A DNA stretch of 32,210 nt, from IMG/VR virus record IMGVR_UViG_3300020220_000205, positions 1 through 32,210 of that record. The stretch is one strand, 5' to 3'. Made by a program: the position numbers and the translations under genes. Every line of letters starts with the position of its first letter. Within the stretch, counting starts at the first letter, position 1. This stretch comes from a virus. The notes below the pieces were generated by a model. It saw only the letters and a program-made list of their open reading frames with translations. It had not been told where the DNA came from and ran no database searches. Shown one piece after another: positions 9,388-16,710 of the stretch.

Positions 9388-11564
9388 TAGACGGATACCT
9401 CCATTACCAGACCATTTAAACGAAGTGGCAACGGTTCACTTTGGGTTATAGTAACTGACGCATCACGGTGATAACCAAGAAGAAAGAACTCGCGTTTGCC
9501 AGTTACAGGAGTTGGTTGGATCGAAAAGTCATCACTAACCTGACGAATAATTAATCTGTTGCCTTGGATAGAAACAGATAGTGTTTCATTTAAATCTATA
9601 ATTACACGGTTAATGCGTTTTGGCTTACCATTGTATGATCCGCTTCTGTCTGTAATTTCAACAGGCATGGTCTGGACTTCGACAGTAAATGAATAGCCAA
9701 CAGTAATCGAAGTTACTGGAATATTCAATGTAATCTGATTTGATCCGTTTACTGTATATTGACCAAGATAATAGTTTTCAGAAACAACATCGACTTGTTT
9801 GCCATTAAAAATTGAATTTACTGTCCATGTGGTCTGAGCAGATCCGGACGTATAAGATACAGCACAATCCAGTGGCGTAGTTAAATCATCTTCCGCAAAC
9901 TTTTCAAGGAGATAATCAGTCCCACGTTTTGTAGCTACAAATGTGGCATCGCCCAATGTGCAAACAGATTCAAACTTTGGTGTGCCGCCGCCCTCAGTTG
10001 TCCAAAGTGTCCAGCCAGCAATTTTTTCTGCCCGAGATGAAGTAAACTGTGCAATTGTCCCAGTTGAATTAATAAGAAGAAGATACTGTTCACCGCGCTT
10101 CGATGTCCCATAGTTGACTGCCATATCTTGCGGAGATGTAATTAAATGCTCGGCAAGGATAGACAGCGTTGGAGATGCAAATGCTTCTTCTGCACTATTG
10201 TAGGTAAATTCACGAACAGCTTTAAGAGATGACTGGACATAGAGTGTCGCGCCATCAAACGGAATAGGAGCAATCTTGGAGCAACCATATGGTGTCTGAC
10301 GGCTAATCGTAATATTATTTGGAGTAATTGTTGTATCGTTAATACGGGGAACATAGAACTCTGATGTCGCTGTAAAGATCTGGAGTGCTCTATTAGAGAC
10401 AATATGGCGAATTGACGAGATGTCATTCGATCCAATTGTAACTTGAATAGACTCGTTATCAAGTGACTCGCCAATATCAAAATTAAAAAAATAATAGATC
10501 TTCGAAGCCCATAATGCATCAGGCTGAGAGTCGGTGCCTCCAAACCAAAGACGACCTTCATGGAATGTTACAGCTGCCGGATAACCACGAATTAAAGAAA
10601 ATGATTGCTCTTGCCAATTACGAGTTGGCACATTGGTTCCTGAGAATACGACATGAGGACCACCGCCATCTGTAGATGAAGATGAAGATCCACCAGCTAC
10701 AAATGTATAGTGGTCATCATCAATTACAGTAATGGTTCTTACACCATTTAATTGAACCGCAGTAATGCCACCAACCGCTGCACAACCAGAAAATGTAATC
10801 GACGCACCAGTCGAAAGACCGTGTGCAACATGGGTAACTTCTATAAGTGTAGATCCGTCTGTTGTCTTAAATGGATCTGGATCAAGGACACCTTCAAGTT
10901 TCTTTTTAATTGATCCCGTTGCCGTTGTCGAGTTTGTATATCCGGTGATCTCAATCTCTGAATCATACCATTTAAGACGCAAGCCAACATGAGAAGCAGT
11001 GAAGTATGCCGCGCTTGTTGTCAGTGTAGTAGAGCCGATAGCAGATGCACTTGAACTTAAAGTTACTGCATTTGCTGCAAACTTATAAAATGGTTGAAAG
11101 CTATCAGCACCATTAGCAGACTGATCAAATGCAAAAACTGCACGGGTAAATGTGCTTGCACCTGTTCGAGTAATCTTTTGTGTTGCCATATCCGGATGAC
11201 AGACAATCATAACGTCTGCAATTTGGGAATAGGTTAACTCATAAAGCATTGCTGTTGTCCAAGGACAGCTAGTCAATGTCTGGAGAAGAGATCCTGCGAG
11301 GCTATAGATCTTGAGAGTGGCATTACTAAATGCAAAAATATATTGCTCATCAAAAGCAAACTCGAATGGAACAAGTCTTGTCTGCGCTCCGAGTGTAGCA
11401 AGATATGTGGTTCCACATCGACGAGATACACCACCCTGATTAAGAAGAGCAACGTTTCTGAGTTTCTTGGCACCGTTTATATATGCGCCAGTATCGGTTC
11501 GCATATTCATAAGCGAACCAATTTCACCAGCAGAAAAATTAGTTTGAACGGTCTTAAAACCCAC
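9387..11564 (-). CDS. Tail tubular protein B (T7 gp12-like nozzle)
   Basis: This 725-aa protein has the hallmark start of the gp12-like tail nozzle family: MGFKTVQTNFSAGEIGSLMN, then DTGAYINGAKKLRNVALLNQ and GGVSRRCGTTYLA. Other family phrases are VPFEFAFDEQYIF, VTFHEGRLWFGGT and ALWASKIYYFFNFD. The nozzle closes the tail and contacts the fibres. The start codon is GTG at 11564, preceded by AGGATG from the end of the tail tubular A gene, whose stop lies only a couple of bases upstream. Size and order (gp11, gp12, gp14-like) match T7-type virions. The gene has ordinary base composition (32 of 60 G or C in 9961-10020), in contrast to the AT-rich genes downstream. Confidence 0.9.
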   Translation of the reverse strand: MGFKTVQTNFSAGEIGSLMNMRTDTGAYINGAKKLRNVALLNQGGVSRRCGTTYLATLGAQTRLVPFEFAFDEQYIFAFSNATLKIYSLAGSLLQTLTSCPWTTAMLYELTYSQIADVMIVCHPDMATQKITRTGASTFTRAVFAFDQSANGADSFQPFYKFAANAVTLSSSASAIGSTTLTTSAAYFTASHVGLRLKWYDSEIEITGYTNSTTATGSIKKKLEGVLDPDPFKTTDGSTLIEVTHVAHGLSTGASITFSGCAAVGGITAVQLNGVRTITVIDDDHYTFVAGGSSSSSTDGGGPHVVFSGTNVPTRNWQEQSFSLIRGYPAAVTFHEGRLWFGGTDSQPDALWASKIYYFFNFDIGESLDNESIQVTIGSNDISSIRHIVSNRALQIFTATSEFYVPRINDTTITPNNITISRQTPYGCSKIAPIPFDGATLYVQSSLKAVREFTYNSAEEAFASPTLSILAEHLITSPQDMAVNYGTSKRGEQYLLLINSTGTIAQFTSSRAEKIAGWTLWTTEGGGTPKFESVCTLGDATFVATKRGTDYLLEKFAEDDLTTPLDCAVSYTSGSAQTTWTVNSIFNGKQVDVVSENYYLGQYTVNGSNQITLNIPVTSITVGYSFTVEVQTMPVEITDRSGSYNGKPKRINRVIIDLNETLSVSIQGNRLIIRQVSDDFSIQPTPVTGKREFFLLGYHRDASVTITQSEPLPLRLNGLVMEVSV

Positions 11565-11566
11565 AG

Positions 11567-12151
11567 TTACATCCTAGTATTGCGACGGACATCAAGGAAT
11601 CGGCTAATGGGAAGTTTTCGATTTGTCTGACTTTGACTATCAAGATTACGGGCTATAGTAAATTGACGAAGTGCGCGTTTCTCGAAGAGGTCAGCAAGAC
11701 CTTCTTGCTGGGCAACCGAATAGGCAAAAACAGAAGCCATCTGTAAAATGACTGTCATTACAAAATACGGAGGCCATAAAGACTCGTAAGCCTGAAACAT
11801 ATAATCAATAAATACTTCATCCGTAACCGCTGCATTACAATAGATCATGTCTTGATAACGGTCGAACTCAATGGGAATACCATTAATATATATCCCGTGA
11901 ACAAGGATGCAGTCGGCTGGGATTTGATAGGCGGCATCCCATTTGTGTTCCGGAGTATCGACAAGACGGCTCATTTGGATTTGAGAAGAAGCAAACCGCC
12001 AGCGATGGCGGGAAAGAAGATCACGAACTGTATCTTGATAAAGATTGTCGGCAACAATGGCTTCGGTTGTGCCGTCATCAAATGATGTAATCGGGGATGC
12101 CCCGATCAAAATAAGCGCCCTAGCGCAAACATCAATACTCGTAAGTGCCAT
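11567..12151 (-). CDS. Tail tubular protein A (T7 gp11-like adaptor)
   Basis: This 194-aa protein opens MALTSIDVCARALILIGASP followed by ITSFDDGTTEAIVADNLYQD, then VRDLLSRHRWRFA. These are characteristic of the gp11-type head-tail adaptor found between portal and nozzle in short-tailed phages. The centre has the usual YQIPADCILVHGIYINGIPI block with aromatic residues. It is followed within 3 nt by the gp12-like gene and preceded by a terminator hairpin at 12161-12199. Its transcription therefore depends on readthrough or on a promoter I could not identify in the 90-bp gap. The family call is well supported by sequence and position. Confidence 0.88.
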   Translation of the reverse strand: MALTSIDVCARALILIGASPITSFDDGTTEAIVADNLYQDTVRDLLSRHRWRFASSQIQMSRLVDTPEHKWDAAYQIPADCILVHGIYINGIPIEFDRYQDMIYCNAAVTDEVFIDYMFQAYESLWPPYFVMTVILQMASVFAYSVAQQEGLADLFEKRALRQFTIARNLDSQSQTNRKLPISRFLDVRRNTRM

Positions 12152-12160
12152 ATTGTTACC

Positions 12161-12199
12161 TTAAGAAAAAGAGGTGGGCCGCTATTAAAACGACCCACC
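12161..12199 (-). terminator. Rho-independent terminator downstream of the capsid genes
   Basis: On the minus strand GGTGGGTCG (12199-12191) pairs with CGGCCCACC (12181-12173), 8 of 9 positions Watson-Crick with one G-U, around a 9-nt loop. A T-rich tract TCTTTTTCTT follows at once (12172-12163). It lies between the capsid/head-protein genes and the tail tubular A gene. This is the place where T7 has Tphi, which keeps capsid transcripts more abundant than tail transcripts. Confidence 0.85.
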
Positions 12200-12208
12200 C
12201 CAGTCAAC

Positions 12209-12235
12209 TAGGCGGAAGGAGAGGAAAACCGCCTA
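12209..12235 (-). other. Second intergenic hairpin before the terminator
   Basis: TAGGCGG (12209-12215) and CCGCCTA (12229-12235) form a perfect 7-bp inverted repeat with a 13-nt loop, just downstream of the stop of the small head protein gene. No T tract follows directly. It could protect the 3' end of the capsid mRNA or assist the adjacent terminator. Confidence 0.5.
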
Positions 12236-12240
12236 ATTAA

Positions 12241-12486
12241 TTACGTCCCATTGATGGTCGTAACTGTTGTTGCGCCTGTTGCTGAATTAACAACAAGAAC
12301 ATCAACAGTAGGGGTGCCACCAGTTGCGCCAACGGCAAGAATGATGTCAAATTGGCGAAGTTCATTCGTTGCATCATTAAAATAACCGGAACCAGTAATA
12401 GTGCCGATTGCATCAGCAGACGAATACCAGTGAACTTGACGAGCGCCGCCAGTAACCTTGGAGAATGTACTACGAGTGAAAGCCAT
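12241..12486 (-). CDS. Small head-associated protein, putative capsid decoration
   Basis: This 81-aa protein begins MAFTRSTFSKVTGGARQVHW and contains SSADAIGTITGSGYFNDATN and then LRQFDIILAVGATGGTPTVD. Short Gly/Thr/Val-rich beta proteins of this type (a YSTADAVGT...GYFND pattern) are common immediately downstream of capsid genes in tailed phages, and in some cases they decorate the capsid. It follows the major capsid gene by 5 nt and both precede a strong terminator, so the two are probably co-expressed at high level. The decoration role is inferred from position and composition; no direct functional motif is visible. Confidence 0.6.
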   Translation of the reverse strand: MAFTRSTFSKVTGGARQVHWYSSADAIGTITGSGYFNDATNELRQFDIILAVGATGGTPTVDVLVVNSATGATTVTTINGT

Positions 12487-12491
12487 GATAA

Positions 12492-13313
12492 TTACTCCGC
12501 AATCTGGACTTCATAGACACCAGTGGTGTCGATGAGAACGGAACCTTGGCTCATGCTCGAAGTGATGAGATTCGAAGCACGCTCCGGCACATAGTTTACT
12601 TCTGTCTGGACATCCTGAGCAGAAGCAAGGCCAACCGCCGAACGATGAAAGGCAAAGCACTTGCGGATTGTCGAAGCAATCGAAAGACCCGAATGCGTCA
12701 TCCACATGAAACCAAGCCAACGTTTGGCAACCATGCCGCCCTTGTAGGGGAGGTCATCGTAGCCAATGAAGTCAGCATCCGAGAACGCCGAAATGCTAAG
12801 TAAATCAACCCAGCCAGCCGGAGAAACAAGGAAGTAACGCTCACCGTCATCAGGAATATCCTGATTACCAAAGTATTCAAACACTGTATTGATCTTGGTC
12901 GCAGTTAAGCCGTTTGTGCTTGCTTCCGTAATCGTGTTTGATGTTGAGTCAAGTGTCGTAATAATAAGATCGTCCGACTTGCGACCGAGAGCATTAGCAG
13001 CTGACTGTGCTACAATCTGACGTTCGTCAATGTTGATCTTAAGTTCATCAAGTTTATCAACATAATCTGCCGAATAGAAATCAGAAAGTGTGCATTCTAC
13101 GTTCGTATGGTCGAGCGACATAACAGGAACCGCACCGTGGCGCGATTTCTGAGAAGCGGTACCCTTACCAACCTTTTGAAAGGTTGTAGTAGAGCCGTTA
13201 ACATTGCCCTTAAAACGGACACAGTTCCGCAATTTGGATCCAGCACGTTGGTAAGCAACGTGAACCTCGGATTCAAACTGCTTAATAAAAGCCTGATCAA
13301 TGGTCAATGCCAT
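12492..13313 (-). CDS. Major capsid protein
   Basis: This 273-aa protein starts MALTIDQAFIKQFESEVHVA. I chose ATG 13313 because GGAG lies about 8 nt upstream; the longer frame starting at TTG 13325 would read through that site. Phrases such as GKGTASQKSRHGAVPVMSLD, VECTLSDFYSADYVDKLDEL and RYFLVSPAGWVDLL, with the C-terminal MSQGSVLIDTTGVYEVQIAE, belong to a short phage capsid family (Phage_capsid_2-type) seen in podovirus-like phages. Gene order (portal, scaffold, capsid, terminator, tail tube) supports the assignment. The protein is shorter than T7 gp10A. The gene has its own 128-bp leader with a possible promoter, consistent with high expression. Confidence 0.88.
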   Translation of the reverse strand: MALTIDQAFIKQFESEVHVAYQRAGSKLRNCVRFKGNVNGSTTTFQKVGKGTASQKSRHGAVPVMSLDHTNVECTLSDFYSADYVDKLDELKINIDERQIVAQSAANALGRKSDDLIITTLDSTSNTITEASTNGLTATKINTVFEYFGNQDIPDDGERYFLVSPAGWVDLLSISAFSDADFIGYDDLPYKGGMVAKRWLGFMWMTHSGLSIASTIRKCFAFHRSAVGLASAQDVQTEVNYVPERASNLITSSMSQGSVLIDTTGVYEVQIAE

Positions 13314-13441
13314 GATAAACTCCAACAGTTTGGTTACAGATTGGTTCCAAGGTTATCCATACTGCTTTGCAAGTTATCCGTTAGGGCTTGCTCCACGAAA
13401 TACGGGCCTCAATCAAGCAATCTTATTATAGGGTTTCTCGT
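13314..13441 (-). promoter_or_regulatory. Capsid gene leader with candidate promoter
   Basis: The 128-bp gap upstream of the capsid gene holds a perfect TATAAT on the minus strand (13430-13425). No good -35 element lies 16-18 bp upstream, so it would be an unusual or activated promoter. Further down are two direct copies of GGATAAC followed by TTG or CTTG, about 21 nt apart, and then the GGAG ribosome binding site. A separate late promoter here would fit the terminator that follows the capsid genes. Confidence 0.35.
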
Positions 13442-13894
13442 TCAATGCACAGGACGAACAAAGATCTGACCACCGACTTCAAACCCCATCTTTTTATAAA
13501 GTTTGGCGGTTGCCTCTGGGTTCACTCGTGTTGTCTCTCCGCAGCGAATCTGGCGTATATTCTGCTGCGAAGCCCATGTTGTAAACTCCTTAAGGAGCCT
13601 GAAAGCAGCAGATGATCCTCTAAACTCCGGATGAACATAAAGAGCAAGATCCATTGCATACCGTTCTTTGGAAAACCAGTATTGTCCCACAAACCCGACA
13701 ATCATGCCAACGGTTGCGTCCTCATGCTTTGCCACAAAACAAACCCAATCCGGATTATTCAGACAGGCATGAGCAATTTGTTTCATTTTGGGAACGTCAA
13801 ACGTAATTGGACCTAGCGCACTTTCGCGGTGCATCATCCAACCAAGCCCAATACATGTATCTACATCCTCTGGTGTGAGGAGAGATATAATCAT
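13442..13894 (-). CDS. GNAT family N-acetyltransferase
   Basis: This 150-aa protein has the GNAT fold signature. Motif A is DLALYVHPEFRGSSAAFRLL (residues 82-101), with the acetyl-CoA-binding R-G-S-S-A-A loop at 92-97. It is preceded by the beta strand VGMIVGFVG (62-70) and followed by KLYKKMGFE (131-139), the usual motif B. It would transfer an acetyl group from acetyl-CoA to an amine, with unknown substrate. It lies inside the head cassette between scaffold and capsid genes and overlaps the scaffold stop by ATGA, so it is made with structural proteins. It may modify a virion protein or a host target late in infection. The fold is clear; the role is open. Confidence 0.85.
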   Translation of the reverse strand: MIISLLTPEDVDTCIGLGWMMHRESALGPITFDVPKMKQIAHACLNNPDWVCFVAKHEDATVGMIVGFVGQYWFSKERYAMDLALYVHPEFRGSSAAFRLLKEFTTWASQQNIRQIRCGETTRVNPEATAKLYKKMGFEVGGQIFVRPVH

Positions 13895-14643
13895 TTATTG
13901 AACTTCTTCTGGAAGAACTGCTGGACTTCCGCAATATACTTTGGATCACGGTCTGCCGGATGCCAATATCGACGGTCGTGCATCATCTTCTTTACATCAT
14001 CTTCGGTCACTTCTGTTGGTGTATCAGAAGCAACTGAAGCAGCATCGCCACGAGCCAATGCCATAATTCGTTCCATAACTTTGACTCCTTTAGCTGTTGT
14101 GCAGAACTGCTCAACAGCTTGACGTTCTTCAGGAGCAAAGTTTTTATTGACCCATAAGCCAACGGCTTCGGCGCGAACCTTTGCATTTTCGCCAAGAGCC
14201 TTTAACTCAGCATCATAATCCGGCTGGTTTGAGGAAACGGCCTCAAGATATTTGGCAATACCAACTTGAAACGTTTCATTATCAAAGGCGTTATCATAGG
14301 CAAATTGCTTCCACCATTCGGTTAGCGGCCCCCTGATTGCATCTTCTGGAATACCATCAAACTTTGGCAACTCGTATTTGTCTGGGGATTCGGGGCGAGC
14401 AGCCATAGCCTCTTCGGACAGTTCCTCAATAATTTTTGTCCGGAAGTCATCACTACGAAAGTTCTTCTCAAGTTCCGAATAGCTTTTTGCTAACTGCTCG
14501 TAGGCTGGCTTATCCTCAACCCAAAACTTTTCAGGCAACCAATCGGGACGACTAACCTTATTTTCTGGAGTAGAGATTAAAGTTTGACCGCCAGTTGGTG
14601 CAACTGATTGATCATCTTCCGGCGTATTAGCTTGCTGTTCCAT
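13891..14643 (-). CDS. Scaffolding protein
   Basis: This 250-aa protein is strongly acidic and helical and lies between portal and capsid genes, the position of T7 gene 9. It starts MEQQANTPEDDQSVAPTGGQ at ATG 14643, with AGAGGA just upstream; an upstream in-frame extension to 14679 lacks support. It contains RPDWLPEKFW, a motif widespread near the N-terminus of such scaffolds, and the central PDKYELPKFDGIP block. The C-terminal region (KKMMHDRRYWHPADRDPKYI, then a basic QKKFNK end) resembles the capsid-binding tail of phage scaffolds. It overlaps the small upstream gene by 17 nt and the acetyltransferase by 4 nt. Confidence 0.85.
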   Translation of the reverse strand: MEQQANTPEDDQSVAPTGGQTLISTPENKVSRPDWLPEKFWVEDKPAYEQLAKSYSELEKNFRSDDFRTKIIEELSEEAMAARPESPDKYELPKFDGIPEDAIRGPLTEWWKQFAYDNAFDNETFQVGIAKYLEAVSSNQPDYDAELKALGENAKVRAEAVGLWVNKNFAPEERQAVEQFCTTAKGVKVMERIMALARGDAASVASDTPTEVTEDDVKKMMHDRRYWHPADRDPKYIAEVQQFFQKKFNK

Positions 14644-14905
14644 TCTGTCCTCTCGCAATGCGCTGCTCAATAATACCAAGAAGAAACCTCATTCCCTCTC
14701 GATGAAATAATTCGTTTGTTTGTGCGTGTGGGCCTAATACAGCTTGTGTCGTAATAGATCTTAAATAAAGCAAAAACTCTTTTCCGCCCTGACTAGAAAA
14801 GATACCCGCTGCTAATTTATTTAACTCGTTTTCTTTTTCAGGCAAACGAGTAATCCCATCAGGCCCCAGTGCTAGGGGGCGTTTGTTGACCGCCAAGTTG
14901 ACCAC
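14627..14905 (-). CDS. Small conserved head-cassette protein, Bbp19-like
   Basis: The product is up to 92 aa. The core GGKEFLLYLRSITTQAVLGP, then NELFHREGMRFLLGIIEQR, resembles the Bbp19-like family of small proteins found between portal and scaffold genes of short-tailed phages (a helical fold with an FxxREG-type motif). The function is not established. The start is uncertain: GTG 14905 overlaps the portal gene by 47 nt, but TTG 14896 has AGGTGG at good spacing and may be the true start. The 3' end overlaps the scaffold start by 17 nt, consistent with coupled translation. Confidence 0.6.
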   Translation of the reverse strand: MVNLAVNKRPLALGPDGITRLPEKENELNKLAAGIFSSQGGKEFLLYLRSITTQAVLGPHAQTNELFHREGMRFLLGIIEQRIARGQNGTAS

Positions 14906-16421
14906 CTATTTGTTCTGACAGCTTGTTTACAAGCTGTGCCCTCTCCTGATCCGAGCGAAGTAATCGATCCGGAACACCAAATTTGTCGCCAAGATACTTA
15001 GCGGCATCTTCCGTTTTAATTAACATGTTAACTAACTGAGGTCCGAACCTGACACCAATCATTTCGATGAACCGATCAAAATGAACAATGTCTTGCTGCT
15101 GTTGTGCCTGAGACAAAGGACTTGTGGCACGGACCTTGATCTCACGCCCGTTAATTGTCGGGATTGAGATTCGACCCTGTTTCTTTAAAATATAAACAAC
15201 ACGACGCAGAACAGGGTTTACCAACTCAGCTTGAAGCCGACCAAACGCTGCGCCAATCTGACGAGACAAATCAGACATACGCTGAGACACTTCGGTAGCT
15301 GACATAGGAGTTTTATCAGGGTTGCCTAACATATCATTGTATAAGGCTTTCTTGATATTCATTCTCATGTCACTAAGGATCAATTGAGCAACATCGAAGT
15401 TGCCAGTTGATGTAATATTCTTCAAACCAGAAGAGCCTGGGGCAATTGGGATTAAGGTTCCAGGGACAATTTGAATTGTATCGACATTCAAAACGCCATC
15501 ATCCTCGACTTGATACAATCCAGAGATTGCCATCTGAGCATTTTCAAGAATTAACTGGACAGTGAGGTTACAGGTTTTGATTGCTGGCATTGCATTCAGC
15601 AATGGACCACGACCAAAGGTTTCACCCGCAGCCTTTGACCACCGGAATGGAACAAAAGGATTTGATCCGCTGCCCACATATGTTTCAGAATAATAAAGAT
15701 CCTTACATATTGGATCAAAGACCATACGCTGATAGCGTTCTTCAACAGATCCATACATGCGATATGTGCAGTCAATTAAATTTAATTGTGTATCTTTGCC
15801 AGTCTTAAGATCAAGATCAACCTTCATAGGAAGTTTGGCCTTGGGATAGGCAATAGTTACCTTGCTTGCGCGGATTGATCGCTCACGAAATACACCATCA
15901 ATGCGGTCATCAGGACCAACATCAATGTAGAGTTGTGTCAAAGGAATGGTTGTGAAGTTGATTGGATTTAGCGCATCGCCTTCCGTGATCTGGATGCAGC
16001 CTGTTCCAATAGCAAGATCCAAGAAACTTTCATGGACTTCTTGAGAGAAGTTTGAGTTCTGAATAATCTCAAAGATATAATTGGTAACTTGCTCAAGCGC
16101 GAGATCAACCTCGCTGCGCTGATCTTCTGGAATCTCTGATCCGGAAACAAGTTCTGCCCATCGAGCATAGTTAGGAACAAGACCCGATTGGAGACGAGAA
16201 GCAAACTCTTGCAAACCTACAACGGCAGTCTCGTCAAAGATCTTGTCTGTTTTTGTCTGAGCCTGTTCTTGAGCATAGAAACTTTCCCGTTGTGGAAAAG
16301 CATATTCATAGCATTCTTCAAACTTAGGGGTCCAAAGATCCTTAATATGCTTTGCACGGCGAAATCGTTCAGCAAGTGATTCAACCGAAAATGTATCTAC
16401 GGAAAGAACTTGACCTTCCAT
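14859..16421 (-). CDS. Portal (head-to-tail connector) protein, T7 gp8-like
   Basis: This 520-aa protein of the T7 gp8-type connector family forms the dodecameric ring at the packaging vertex. It shows the typical LAERFRRAKHIKDLWTPKFE opening, then YAFPQRESFY, LASRLQSGLVPNYARWAEL-like text (here EFASRLQSGLVPNYARWAEL), NFTTIPLTQLYIDVGPDDRI, and the late SATEVSQRMSDLSRQIGAAF helix. Length matches the family. I start at ATG 16421, whose A is the last base of the upstream stop (TGATG). It is followed by small head genes and preceded by the terminase and an 78-aa protein, the usual packaging order. Confidence 0.93.
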   Translation of the reverse strand: MEGQVLSVDTFSVESLAERFRRAKHIKDLWTPKFEECYEYAFPQRESFYAQEQAQTKTDKIFDETAVVGLQEFASRLQSGLVPNYARWAELVSGSEIPEDQRSEVDLALEQVTNYIFEIIQNSNFSQEVHESFLDLAIGTGCIQITEGDALNPINFTTIPLTQLYIDVGPDDRIDGVFRERSIRASKVTIAYPKAKLPMKVDLDLKTGKDTQLNLIDCTYRMYGSVEERYQRMVFDPICKDLYYSETYVGSGSNPFVPFRWSKAAGETFGRGPLLNAMPAIKTCNLTVQLILENAQMAISGLYQVEDDGVLNVDTIQIVPGTLIPIAPGSSGLKNITSTGNFDVAQLILSDMRMNIKKALYNDMLGNPDKTPMSATEVSQRMSDLSRQIGAAFGRLQAELVNPVLRRVVYILKKQGRISIPTINGREIKVRATSPLSQAQQQQDIVHFDRFIEMIGVRFGPQLVNMLIKTEDAAKYLGDKFGVPDRLLRSDQERAQLVNKLSEQIGGQLGGQQTPPSTGA

Positions 16422-16657
16422 CAATTAGCCTTTTTGGAAAGGAACCCAGAGCCGCCGGAAGGGCCGGAAATCAAAGAACGCATACCATACAAGCCAGCAC
16501 TACGACCAATCATCTCTGCTGTGCGCTTACGCTTTTCTTCGGAGCGAGCAGCATTCGCAGCGGCCTGTTGATTTTTTATCATGTCTTGTTGTTCTACCTC
16601 TGCCTTCATCATTGCAGGCGGTGATGATGGTTTATTAAAACTAAACAAATCACACAT
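16421..16657 (-). CDS. Small conserved protein between terminase and portal
   Basis: This 78-aa protein starts MCDLFSFNKPSSPPAMMKAE. It has a helical Ala/Glu/Gln/Arg-rich middle and a Gly/Ser-rich end (SLISGPSGGSGFLSKKAN). Small MCDLF-type proteins recur at this site in related phages, but I know no function. The start has GGAGA 5-6 nt upstream and lies just downstream of a candidate promoter/operator at 16669-16706. The stop is coupled to the portal start (TGATG). A role in head assembly is only inferred from position. Confidence 0.7.
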   Translation of the reverse strand: MCDLFSFNKPSSPPAMMKAEVEQQDMIKNQQAAANAARSEEKRKRTAEMIGRSAGLYGMRSLISGPSGGSGFLSKKAN

Positions 16658-16668
16658 GATTGTCTCCG

Positions 16669-16706
16669 GATATAATCTGTATGATACCGATTGTCCAAAT
16701 GGACAA
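16669..16706 (-). promoter_or_regulatory. Candidate promoter overlapping a 16-bp palindrome
   Basis: On the minus strand TGGACA (16697-16692, 5 of 6 matches to the -35 consensus) is followed after 17 bp by TATATC (16674-16669, 4 of 6 to the -10 consensus). The -35 box is one arm of a perfect inverted repeat TTGTCCA-AA-TGGACAA (16691-16706), which suggests an operator. It lies between the terminase stop and the 78-aa head gene, so it could drive the head genes as a separately controlled late promoter. Confidence 0.45.
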
Positions 16707-16710
16707 ACTA

